The notes under the pieces: generated by a model
What the model was told of the DNA's origin: nothing
What the model saw: the letters and a program-made list of their open reading frames with translations, nothing else
Database searches by the model: none
Program-made: the position numbers and the translations under genes
Source of the DNA: Saccharothrix saharensis
Lineage (GTDB): Bacteria; Actinomycetota; Actinomycetes; Mycobacteriales; Pseudonocardiaceae
Assembly: GCF_006716745.1 (NCBI RefSeq)
Contig: NZ_VFPP01000001.1
Location: forward strand, 8,567,386-8,631,385
Length of the DNA stretch: 64,000 nucleotides
Reading direction: 5' to 3'
Shown: positions 43,432-51,258 of the stretch, piece by piece
How the letters are laid out: each line of letters opens with the position of its first letter
Position numbering within the stretch: the stretch's first letter is position 1

Positions 43432-43800
43432 GTGAACGGGATCCTGAAGAAGGCCGTCGTGGGCGCGTCCATGCTGGCGGGCATCGGCATCGGCCTCGCC
43501 GCTCCGGCAGGGGCGTCGTTCTCCGAGTGCGACGCCAGTCGCGTGTGCATGTGGGGCAACAACGACTACAACTGGCTCATCGGCGAGCGTGCGAGCGGCG
43601 GCGGGCTCGTGAACCTGACCGGCGACGGGAACAACCAGATGGACAGCTGGGGCAACCGCACCACGAGGAACGCCGCGGGCTACGGCAGCACCGGCGGTGG
43701 CGGCGACTGCCAGACCTTCCAGGCGGGCGAGCGCGACGACAACGTGGCGAGCTGGAACAGCGACGAGGTGACGTCGTGGAAGACCAACGGTGGGTGCTGA
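43432..43800 (+). CDS. Small secreted peptidase-inhibitor-I36-like protein
   Basis: The GTG at 43432 follows GGGAGGAAGCA and encodes 122 residues: a signal peptide (1-28, ending AAPAGA) and a compact mature domain of about 94 residues. The domain has CDASRVCMWGNNDYNWL, then NLTGDGNNQMDSWGNRTT and a late GDCQTF, a pattern like the family I36 (SMPI-type) beta-gamma-crystallin fold. The next gene, an ABC ATPase, begins 11 bases before its stop, so the three genes 43432-46872 form one operon. Secreted beta-sandwich proteins coupled to LolD/FtsX-type transporters are also seen in lactococcin 972-type systems, so an antibacterial role is an alternative to protease inhibition. Confidence 0.75.
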   Translation: MNGILKKAVVGASMLAGIGIGLAAPAGASFSECDASRVCMWGNNDYNWLIGERASGGGLVNLTGDGNNQMDSWGNRTTRNAAGYGSTGGGGDCQTFQAGERDDNVASWNSDEVTSWKTNGGC

Positions 43801-44482
43801 CCACGCGCTGCTGGATGTCCAAGGGCTGAGCCGGGCGTTCGACTCGCCCGCCGGCACCGTGCGGGCGGTGGAGGACGTCTCCTTCACCGCCCGCGCGGGG
43901 CAGCTCGTGTGCGTCCACGGCGCGAGCGGGTCCGGCAAGTCGACCCTGGTCAACCTGCTGTCGGGACTGCTCGTGCCCGATGCCGGACAGATCCTGGTCG
44001 ACTCGGTGTCGATCGGGGGCGCGACGGATGCCGAACGCTCACGACTGCGCCTGGACACGATCGGAGTGGTGTTCCAGGACGTGCGGCTGATCGAGGAGTT
44101 CACCGTGCTGGAGAACGTCGCACTCCCTCTGGAAGCCAAGCGCGTCCGCCACGGCGAAGCGTTCCGCCGGGCGGCCTCGGCCCTGGACGGAGTGGGGTTG
44201 AGCGGCGTGCTCGACCGGTTTCCCGGCACGTTGTCCGGCGGGCAGTGCCAGCGGGTGGGAATCGCGCGGGCCCTGGTCGGTGGGCAACGGTTGCTGCTCG
44301 CCGACGAACCGACGGGCGCACTCGACCCGACGACGTCGCGCGAGGTGTTCGAGCTGTTCCGCGCGCTGTGTGGCGATGGAGTGCTCGTCGTCGTGTGCTC
44401 GCACGACCCGCAGGCCCTGGAGTTCGCGGACGTGGCCATGGAGATGTCCGGCGGCCGACTGCGGATCGGGGTGGCGGGATGA
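43790..44482 (+). CDS. ABC transporter ATP-binding protein (LolD/MacB type)
   Basis: A 230-residue ATPase starting at GTG 43790 within the end of the upstream gene. All motifs are present: Walker A GASGSGKST (about residues 44-52), the Q-loop in VVFQDVRLI, signature LSGGQ, Walker B RLLLADEP and the H-loop SHD. The pattern belongs to the LolD/MacB/FtsE group that works with FtsX-type permeases to move lipoproteins or peptides, or to drive conformational change across the membrane, rather than to pump through a channel. It overlaps the permease gene by four bases (ATGA). Confidence 0.92.
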   Translation: MGADHALLDVQGLSRAFDSPAGTVRAVEDVSFTARAGQLVCVHGASGSGKSTLVNLLSGLLVPDAGQILVDSVSIGGATDAERSRLRLDTIGVVFQDVRLIEEFTVLENVALPLEAKRVRHGEAFRRAASALDGVGLSGVLDRFPGTLSGGQCQRVGIARALVGGQRLLLADEPTGALDPTTSREVFELFRALCGDGVLVVVCSHDPQALEFADVAMEMSGGRLRIGVAG

Positions 44483-46872
44483 AGTGGGCACCGCGGTTCC
44501 TCCGCGACCGCACCGCGCTGCGGGCGTCGGCGGTCGTGTTCGTGGTCGCCGCGTTCCTGGTGGCCGTCCACGTCGTCCTGCAGGCGTTCAGCCTGTCCGG
44601 AGAGCAGGTCGCCGAGCGGGATCTCGGCGAGTTCGACGCGGCAGTCGGTCTGGGAGCTGTCGCCGCGGTGCGGCCCGGTGACGGCGCTCTGGCGGAGGAC
44701 GTCCGCGACGCCGTGCGTGCGGCGGGCACACCGGACGCGGCGGTGTCGGTGGTGTCGGTGGACGTCCAGTTGGCCGTGCCGGATCCACCGCGCACACCGT
44801 TCGTGGAGGCCGACTGGGTGTCCGGTTTCTTCACCGGCCGCTATGCGTTGACGGCCGGTCGGTGGCCGACCGCGCCGGGGGAGATCGCGGTGACCGGGAC
44901 CGGCACGATCGACGTCGGGCTCGGCGAGGCGCTGCCGGTGCTGGCCGACAAGGCGAGCTTCACCGTGGTCGGTGTGGCCGAGGACCGGTACGAGCCGGGA
45001 CCGGGTTTGCTGGCGGCGCCGGGTACCTGGGCCGCCTTGGACCCGGCGTTGGCGGAGTCGTTCCCCTCGTTGAGCGCATCGGTCACCGCGTATTGGAGCG
45101 GTGGCGACGACGCCGACGTGCTCCGTCGTCTCACCGCGGTGCCGGCCCGGTACGAGGTGGACCCCTCCGAGGCGATCGCGTCGTCGCTGCGGACGCGCGG
45201 GAGCCTGACGAGCGCCGAGCGGGAGTCATGGGTGGACCGGACGCCCGCCGCGTACAGCGTGCCCGCGGTGGTGTTGCCGTTGGCGGCGGTCCTGCTCCTC
45301 TTCGGCTTGTGCGACCGGAGGTTCCGGCGCAACGCCGACGTGCTGACGTCCCTGGGGATCCGGCCGGCGCGGGCCGCGGTGAACGTGGCGACACCGGCCG
45401 TCGTGTGGGCGTTCAGCGCGGTGATCGCCGGTGTCCTCGCAGGTGTCGCTCTGGGGCTGGTGGGCCGTGCGGTGGTCGACGGGCTCGTGCACCCGCCGCT
45501 GTCGCCGATGCCGTCGCCTGCCGAGCCCGCGCTTCACCTGGTGGCCGTGACCACCGTCGGTTCGGCGGTGGGCCTGGCGCTGCTGTGGTGGAGGACCGCC
45601 GGGTCGGCGATCCGCAACACCGGCCAGGCGCGCAAGGCCGCGGTGGTCCTCCTGGGACTGGTCGCCGCCGTCCAGGCGTGGTGGGTGGACTCGCTCGTCG
45701 GTGTGATGGTGTTCGCCGGCACGATCACCGTGTGCGTCTCGCTGCTCACCCCGGAACTGGTCGCGCGCGTCGTGCGTGCGGTACCCGGCGACGACCCGCG
45801 CACGCGCTTGGCCCGCGCCCGGCTGCTGCGTGACCGCCACGTGCCGGCGACCGTCGCGATCTTGGCCGCTGTGGTCGGGAACCTGGTGGGCTTCGCGATC
45901 CTCGTCGACTCGATCACCACCGGCGAGCAGAGCCGGTCGAGCGCGGACGTCGCACCGGGCCAGGTCGTGCTCAACGGACGCGGCGGCTACCTCCAGCCGC
46001 CTTCGCCGGCGGTCGTGGACGTCGCGCGGAGCTCCGTGCCCGAGCACGAGCCCGTGTCGTTGCGCTACCTGGGCGCGGACGACGAGAGCGTGACCTTCCA
46101 GCGCGACGACTGGGGTTTCGTGCTGGCCCTGGACACACCGGACCAGGTCGCCTCGCTGATCGGACGTCCGCTGCGGGCACCCGAACGGGACAGCCTCGTC
46201 GCGGGCGGCCTCGTGCTGTGGGAGGAGGGTGACGACCGCGTGCTCGTCAGGAGCGTGCGGGGCCGGGTCGTCGCCACCACCTCCCCGCTGCCCGCGGCCG
46301 TCGCCGATTTCCCGGCGGTGGCCTGGAAGGACGGCACCCGGGGAGTCGTGCTCTCGTCCACGGCCCGCGACCTGCGACTGCCGCTCGCCGACGGGGCGGT
46401 GTTCTACAGCGGCGTGTCCGACGAGGCCGCACGGGCCATCCGCGAGGCTGTGCTCCGCGCGGGCCTGGACCCCAAGGAGGTCCTCGTCCACGAGGAACCG
46501 GCACGCGTGGTCACCCCCATCGCCGTCCGAGCCTCGGTCGTCGCCTTGGGTCTGCTGACGCTGGTGACGACGCTCGTCGTCTCCTGGGGGCGGGCCGGTA
46601 CCCTCCGCGGTCACGCCCGCCTGCTGCGCGCACTCGGCATCCCGGTGGCCTGGACCCGCCGGGTGCTCCTGCTGGAACAGGCGTCCGTGACGTTCCTCAG
46701 CTCGGCCCTGGCCGCGCTGATCACCGTGCCCCCGCTGCTCGTCGCTGTGGTGCGCCTGCCGGGGTTCGTGCCGGCAGTGCCGTGGCCCTGGGTGGCGGTG
46801 ATCCTGACGACCTTCGTCGCCTCCACCGCCATCACGACCGCGTTGTGCGCCACCCGACTTCGGTCGCTCTAG
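44479..46872 (+). CDS. FtsX-like ABC transporter permease
   Basis: The ATG at 44479 overlaps the ATPase stop and gives 797 residues. One N-terminal helix (VVFVVAAFLVAVHVV) is followed by a large extracytoplasmic domain, three to four helices in the middle (starting PAVVLPLAAVLLLFGL), a second soluble domain, and a final set of helices ending FVASTAITTALCATRL. This double FtsX layout is that of MacB/LolC-type mechanotransmission permeases. Together with the I36-like secreted protein, the system may export or resist an envelope-active peptide. Substrate unknown. Confidence 0.85.
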   Translation: MKWAPRFLRDRTALRASAVVFVVAAFLVAVHVVLQAFSLSGEQVAERDLGEFDAAVGLGAVAAVRPGDGALAEDVRDAVRAAGTPDAAVSVVSVDVQLAVPDPPRTPFVEADWVSGFFTGRYALTAGRWPTAPGEIAVTGTGTIDVGLGEALPVLADKASFTVVGVAEDRYEPGPGLLAAPGTWAALDPALAESFPSLSASVTAYWSGGDDADVLRRLTAVPARYEVDPSEAIASSLRTRGSLTSAERESWVDRTPAAYSVPAVVLPLAAVLLLFGLCDRRFRRNADVLTSLGIRPARAAVNVATPAVVWAFSAVIAGVLAGVALGLVGRAVVDGLVHPPLSPMPSPAEPALHLVAVTTVGSAVGLALLWWRTAGSAIRNTGQARKAAVVLLGLVAAVQAWWVDSLVGVMVFAGTITVCVSLLTPELVARVVRAVPGDDPRTRLARARLLRDRHVPATVAILAAVVGNLVGFAILVDSITTGEQSRSSADVAPGQVVLNGRGGYLQPPSPAVVDVARSSVPEHEPVSLRYLGADDESVTFQRDDWGFVLALDTPDQVASLIGRPLRAPERDSLVAGGLVLWEEGDDRVLVRSVRGRVVATTSPLPAAVADFPAVAWKDGTRGVVLSSTARDLRLPLADGAVFYSGVSDEAARAIREAVLRAGLDPKEVLVHEEPARVVTPIAVRASVVALGLLTLVTTLVVSWGRAGTLRGHARLLRALGIPVAWTRRVLLLEQASVTFLSSALAALITVPPLLVAVVRLPGFVPAVPWPWVAVILTTFVASTAITTALCATRLRSL

Positions 46873-47161
46873 GACAGGGCGACCCCGCCCGGTCGGACGG
46901 TTCCGGCATCCGAGGCGACCTGGCGCCGCCGGATCATCGGCGACGGCAGGCACACCGATCGGCCATGTGCGGTCACCGCAGCTACGGGGCGGCGAGATCG
47001 CCTCGACCCGGGAGGCCGAAGGACTCCCGGGTCGACGACCGCGGCGAGCAGACTGCGATGGTCGCGCCGGAACAGCGACTGCCGACTGCCGGTGCGCCCG
47101 CCAGGACGTCCACGCGGCGGACCCCAGGGCGATCTCCGCCCGAACCGGGGCGGAGTCACGG

Positions 47162-48013
47162 TCACCGACCGCGCGGCGGCGTCGCGAAGACCAGCCCCTG
47201 GCTCTTCGGCGACGAGAAGCCGTACGAGTCTTTGGTGGTGACCTTGACGCGGTGCTGGGTGTCGGGGCTCAGCCCGGTGAGCGTCGCCTGCTTGTCGGTC
47301 ACGAAGGCGACCTTCACGCCGTCCAGGAACACGTCGTAGCCGATCGTGGGGAACCACCACGAGGTCGAGTACCAGCTCAGCGAGACGCTGGTCGGCGTCA
47401 CGGCCGTCACCTGCAGCTGCGACGGCCGCACCGGGTGCTCGATGATGCTCGACTCGGACTTGACCACGGTCAGCAGGTCCTGGGGGCCGGAGTGCCGGCA
47501 GGTGACGGTGGTGGCGGCACCCGCAGGCGTCCCGTCCGCGCGCTCCGGCCGCAGGGACAGCGTGAGGTCGCCCAGGCGGATCGCGTAGTCCCCGGCCGGG
47601 TAGAGCCACAGCTGTGGGAACCCGCCGGCGGCCTTCACCAGTCCGCCGGACGAGGTGAGCAGGGTCGGCGCGAAGCTCAGCGCGGCCGCGGTCGCCGTGG
47701 TCCCGGCGGGGCCGACGACGGTCGCCGCCAGCGACGCGGTGCTGTCCCCGTCGATCCGGACGCCGGCCGGCGCGCGACCGAGGGCGAACGTCACGTCCAC
47801 GTCGATGTACGCGGGTTCGAGGTAGGGGACGTTCCCGCCGGCCATCCCCTCGTCGGGCACAACGGCCGTGACGTCGGCGTGCACCACGACGCCGGGCCCG
47901 CAGGTGTAGTCGAGCCCCAGCCCGACCGTTCCCGCGGACGCCGTCCCGACCGCGACGCCGCCGGATAACATTGCGGCGACCGCGGCCCCGATGACAAATC
48001 TTCTCCCCAGCAC
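47162..48013 (-). CDS. Secreted protein with C-terminal fibronectin type III domain
   Basis: A GTG at 48013, with GAAGGGG 5 bases upstream, gives 283 residues. The signal peptide runs from residue 1 to about 28 (FVIGAAVAAMLSGGVAVG). A central beta-rich region of about 160 residues begins with LGLDYTCGPGVVVHADV and contains two cysteines. The C-terminal 85 residues form a fibronectin type III module (PSQLQVTAVTPTSVSLSWY, then LTGLSPDTQHRVKVTTKD). Such modules are common on secreted actinobacterial enzymes and surface proteins; no catalytic domain is visible. Function unknown. The 289-bp convergent spacer at 46873-47161 shows no gene. Confidence 0.72.
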   Translation of the reverse strand: MLGRRFVIGAAVAAMLSGGVAVGTASAGTVGLGLDYTCGPGVVVHADVTAVVPDEGMAGGNVPYLEPAYIDVDVTFALGRAPAGVRIDGDSTASLAATVVGPAGTTATAAALSFAPTLLTSSGGLVKAAGGFPQLWLYPAGDYAIRLGDLTLSLRPERADGTPAGAATTVTCRHSGPQDLLTVVKSESSIIEHPVRPSQLQVTAVTPTSVSLSWYSTSWWFPTIGYDVFLDGVKVAFVTDKQATLTGLSPDTQHRVKVTTKDSYGFSSPKSQGLVFATPPRGR

Positions 48014-48044
48014 GATTACCCCTTCGCCTTCGTTGGTGGCACGG

Positions 48045-48149
48045 TCACCCGACCGGGTCCCTCCGCAGGGACCCCCGGTAGGTGCCCTTGCTGATCGAGA
48101 CGGTGGTGCCGTCCGCCGCGACGACGGCACGGCGCATCGCCTTGCGCAT
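48045..48149 (-). CDS. Possible 34-residue peptide, low confidence
   Basis: A short frame begins at ATG 48149 after GGGGAGCAGCAC and encodes a basic peptide (MRKAMRRAVVAADG, then TTVSISKGTYRGSLRRD). It lies 31 bp upstream of the secreted fibronectin protein on the same strand. The ribosome binding site is good but the peptide resembles nothing I know, so it could be a leader peptide or chance. Confidence 0.3.
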   Translation of the reverse strand: MRKAMRRAVVAADGTTVSISKGTYRGSLRRDPVG

Positions 48150-48540
48150 GTGCTGCTCCCCATCGAGTCGCATGGCGTCGGCGGCGTGTGTCCCGATCTT
48201 GCCACCAGGCGGTTTTCCGCTCAACCGCCGAACGAACGCGTCAGCCGCGCTCCGGGGCCGGCCGCAGCTCCTGCCTGAACGGGCCCTTCCCGTCGCTGTA
48301 CACCGATTGCCGGGCAGGGGCGTGGCCGCCGACCGAGGGCGCGCTCGAGATGGGTTCGCACCGTCGGCCCCGCCCGGGCCGGGTGTTGATCGACTCCGGT
48401 GCACGATGCGTATCTCCGACTCGTGGCCCCTGAGCGATCCCGCGTCGACCCACCACTGCGCGTGACGGTCAGTGCCGAGGACGGTGACGAGCGTGATGTC
48501 CGCCAGAGGGCGGAGCCGCCCCTTCTCCGGTCAGGGCAAC

Positions 48541-48601
48541 CGGTCGGGGACCTCCCGACCGCGAAGTTGCGGTTCGAACGGCTACTGTCACGGGCGACAG
48601 T
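48541..48601 (+). promoter_or_regulatory. Two inverted repeats in the leader of the stressosome operon
   Basis: CGGTCGGG (48541-48548) pairs with CCCGACCG (48554-48561), and ACTGTC (48584-48589) pairs with GACAGT (48596-48601). The second ends 6 bases before the GGAGGAG ribosome binding site of the rsbR gene. They may be operator sites or leader hairpins. The rest of 48150-48540 shows no gene. Confidence 0.4.
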
Positions 48602-48621
48602 GGCTCGGAGGAGGTTGTCGG

Positions 48622-49470
48622 GTGGTTCGGGAAGATGAAGGCCGGCTCGCCGCCGTGCTGCGCGACCAGCAGGACGCGATCGTGGCGTCCTGGGTCCGGG
48701 TGGTCGCGGAGTCCGTGCGGGGCAGGGCGACCGCCGCCGAGCTGGAGCGGGAGTTCCGCGAGCTGTACGGCGCGCTGCTGCCGCTCGTCGGCTCCGGCGT
48801 GCGCGACCTCGCCGGTGACCGGTTCGGTGAGGTGCGGTCACTGCTGGTCGACCTGTCCCGGGCACGGGCGCGGAGCGGGTACACGCCTTCGGAGACCGCG
48901 TCCGGCGTGTTCGCGCTCAAGCGGGTGGTCTTCGAGCACGTCGGGCAGCACGACGACCCCGCACTGTTCCGGGAGGTCCTCGACTTCGCCACGCTGATGG
49001 ACGCGCTGGGGCTGGTCACGTTCGAGACCTTCGCCGCCGCCCGCGAGGAGATCATCACCGAGCAGGCCGAGCAGCTGCTGGAGCTGACGACCCCGGTCGT
49101 GAAGCTGTGGGAGGGCGTGCTCGCGGTGCCGCTGGTCGGCACCCTCGACTCCGACCGCACCCAGGTGGTGATGGAGAAGCTGCTGCAGAGCCTGGTCGAT
49201 ACCGGCGCCGAGCACGCGATCGTCGACATCACGGGCGTGCTGGCCGTGGACACCCAGGTCGCGCAGCACCTGCTCAAGACCGCGTTCGCGGCCCGCCTGA
49301 TGGGCGCGGAGTGCACGATCTCGGGCATCCGGCCGCAGATCGCCCAGACCATCGTGGCGCTGGGCATCGAGTTCGGCGACATCACGACGAAGGCATCGCT
49401 GGCCGACGCCCTGCGGCACGCCCTGCACCGGCAGGGCGTCGACGTCGTCAGCGCCGGCGGGGTCCGCTGA
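48622..49470 (+). CDS. rsbR: RsbR-type stressosome protein (STAS domain)
   Basis: The GTG at 48622 has GGAGGAG 8 bases upstream and gives 282 residues. The N-terminal half is an all-helical sensor domain (globin-like or RsbRD-type). The C-terminal STAS domain (about 165-275) contains DITGVLAVDTQVAQHLLK and ISGIRPQIAQTIVALGIEFG, very close to B. subtilis RsbR. The threonine of VDTQVA matches T171 of RsbRA, which RsbT phosphorylates. RsbR and RsbS build the cytoplasmic stressosome that holds RsbT until stress. The gene opens a six-gene coupled operon; its stop overlaps the RsbS start by one base (TGATG). Confidence 0.9.
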   Translation: MVREDEGRLAAVLRDQQDAIVASWVRVVAESVRGRATAAELEREFRELYGALLPLVGSGVRDLAGDRFGEVRSLLVDLSRARARSGYTPSETASGVFALKRVVFEHVGQHDDPALFREVLDFATLMDALGLVTFETFAAAREEIITEQAEQLLELTTPVVKLWEGVLAVPLVGTLDSDRTQVVMEKLLQSLVDTGAEHAIVDITGVLAVDTQVAQHLLKTAFAARLMGAECTISGIRPQIAQTIVALGIEFGDITTKASLADALRHALHRQGVDVVSAGGVR

Positions 49471-49835
49471 TGGAACGCGTCCCCATCCTGGAGATCGGCG
49501 GTGTGCTGCTGGTCTCCATCCAGATCGATCTGCAGGACCAGACCGTCCTGGCCCTCCAGGAGGACCTGGCGGAGCGGATCTCCGACTCGGGCGCGCACGG
49601 CGTGGTGATCGACATCTCCGGGGTGGAGATCGTCGACTCCTTCATCGGCCGCATGTTCGCCACGATCGCCTCGCTGTCCCGGCTGTTCGACGCGACCACG
49701 GTCGTGGTCGGGATGCGCCCCGCGGTCGCCATCACGCTGGTCGAGTTGGGACTCACCTTGGGCGACGTGCGCACGGCGCTGAACCTGGAACGCGGCCTGA
49801 AGATCCTCGGCGAACAGCGCCGAGGCGTGCGGTGA
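49470..49835 (+). CDS. rsbS: RsbS-type stressosome scaffold (STAS)
   Basis: A 121-residue single STAS domain from ATG 49470. ISGVEIVDSFIGRMFATIAS contains the serine (in VDSF) equal to S59 of B. subtilis RsbS, the RsbT phosphorylation site, and RPAVAITLVELGL is diagnostic. RsbS is the antagonist that retains RsbT in the stressosome until it is phosphorylated. The next gene starts in its stop (GTGA). Confidence 0.93.
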   Translation: MERVPILEIGGVLLVSIQIDLQDQTVLALQEDLAERISDSGAHGVVIDISGVEIVDSFIGRMFATIASLSRLFDATTVVVGMRPAVAITLVELGLTLGDVRTALNLERGLKILGEQRRGVR

Positions 49836-50242
49836 CCGCGGCCGGCGGATCCGAGGAGTTGCCCGTCCGGGGCGACGACGACGTGGTGCGCGTGCGCCAG
49901 CTCGTCCGCGGGTATGCCCAGCGGGTGAAGCTCTCCCTGGTCAACCAGACCAAGCTGGTGACCGCGGCCAGCGAGTTGGCCCGCAACACGCTGGTCTACG
50001 GCGGTGGCGGCGTCGTCCGCGTCCAGGTCGTCACCGACGGTCGCAAGGAGGGCGTGCGCGTGGTCTTCCACGACGACGGGCCCGGCATCCCCGACCTCAC
50101 CCTGGCGCTGGCCGACGGCTGGAGCAGCGGCAGCGGCCTGGGCCTGGGCCTGAGCGGCTCGCGCCGGTTGGTCGACGAGTTCGACCTGGACACCGAGGTC
50201 GGCCGGGGCACGACGGTTTCGGTCGTCAAGTGGCGGGGGTGA
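49832..50242 (+). CDS. rsbT: RsbT-type serine/threonine switch kinase
   Basis: This 136-residue GHKL kinase starts at GTG 49832 (GTGA overlap). The N-box is ASELARNTLVYGGGG, the G1 box DDGPGIPD and the G2 box GLGLGLSGSRRLVDEF, all as in RsbT. RsbT phosphorylates RsbR and RsbS under stress, is released, and then activates a PP2C phosphatase (RsbU in Bacillus). Its likely partners are encoded directly downstream. The next gene begins 13 bases before its stop. Confidence 0.93.
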   Translation: MTAAGGSEELPVRGDDDVVRVRQLVRGYAQRVKLSLVNQTKLVTAASELARNTLVYGGGGVVRVQVVTDGRKEGVRVVFHDDGPGIPDLTLALADGWSSGSGLGLGLSGSRRLVDEFDLDTEVGRGTTVSVVKWRG

Positions 50243-51258
50243 CGCACCCGGTCGCGGTCGCGGAGGACGTGGCCTGGCTGTTCGTCGACGATCCCGCCCA
50301 CGTCGGCCGGGCACGGCGGGCCGCGACCGCGCTGGCCGAGCAGCTGGTGTTCGACGAGTCGCGCGTCGCCGAGGTCGGGCTGGCCGTCACCGAGATCGCC
50401 GCCAACCTGCACAAGCACGCCGGCGAGGGCCACGTGCTGGTGCGAGCGCTGCGCGCGGGCGACCGGGCCGCGGTCGAGGTGGTGTCCCTCGACGCGGGCC
50501 CCGGCATCGCCGACACCGCGCTCGCGATGGTCGACGGCCAGTCGACCGCGGGCACGCTCGGCATCGGGCTGGGCATGGTGGCCCGCAGCGCCGACCACTT
50601 CGACGTGACGTCCCGGCGCGGCCGGGGCACCGTGCTGTCCGCCCGCTTCCACGCGCGGTCGCGGGACGAACCCCCGTTCGCCGCCGATCCCGCGGTCGCC
50701 GGGCTGACGCGACCGCTCGCCGGCGAGCAGCACTGCGGAGACGCCTACACGGTGCGCAGGACCGCCGATGGGCGGCTGTGGTTGATGATGTGCGACGGCT
50801 CGGGCCACGGCCCGCTGGCCGCGACCGCGTCGCGCGCGGCGGTCCGGGCGTTCACCGAGGACGAGCCGACCTCGCCCGAGGCGGTCGTGGCCAGGCTGCA
50901 CGCCGCGCTGCGGGGTACGCGCGGCGGCGCGGTCGCGGCGGCGGTGCTCGACCCGGTGTCGGGCGTGGTCCGCTTCGCCGGGCTGGGCAACATCGCGGGC
51001 GCGGTCCTGGCGGACGGGCACAAGCGCTCGATGGTGTCGGTACCGGGCATCGCGGGGTTCCAGGCGCGGGGGATCAAGGCGTTCGACTACGAGCTGCCGC
51101 CGGGCGCGAGGGTCGTGCTGCACTCCGACGGCCTGACCGAGCGCTGGTCGCCCGAGGACGTCGCCGGCGTCACCTCGCCGTTGTTGCTCGCGGCCACGCT
51201 GGTGCGTGACGCGGCCGTGCGCAGGGACGACGCCGGCGTCCTGGTGGCGGCCCCGTGA
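50230..51258 (+). CDS. ATPase-SpoIIE (RsbX-like) PP2C phosphatase fusion
   Basis: The 342-residue protein joins an anti-sigma-like HATPase domain (residues about 20-140; AVTEIAANLHKHAGEG and LGIGLGMVARSADHFDV) to a SpoIIE-type PP2C domain (about 165-342). In the PP2C part CGDAYTVRR and MMCDGSGHGPLA give the first metal-binding aspartates, and LHSDGLTERW the last. RsbX, its nearest Bacillus counterpart, dephosphorylates RsbR and RsbS to reset the stressosome; the added ATPase domain is typical of actinobacterial versions. A start at GTG 50239 is also possible. It overlaps both neighbours. Confidence 0.85.
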   Translation: MAGVTHPVAVAEDVAWLFVDDPAHVGRARRAATALAEQLVFDESRVAEVGLAVTEIAANLHKHAGEGHVLVRALRAGDRAAVEVVSLDAGPGIADTALAMVDGQSTAGTLGIGLGMVARSADHFDVTSRRGRGTVLSARFHARSRDEPPFAADPAVAGLTRPLAGEQHCGDAYTVRRTADGRLWLMMCDGSGHGPLAATASRAAVRAFTEDEPTSPEAVVARLHAALRGTRGGAVAAAVLDPVSGVVRFAGLGNIAGAVLADGHKRSMVSVPGIAGFQARGIKAFDYELPPGARVVLHSDGLTERWSPEDVAGVTSPLLLAATLVRDAAVRRDDAGVLVAAP

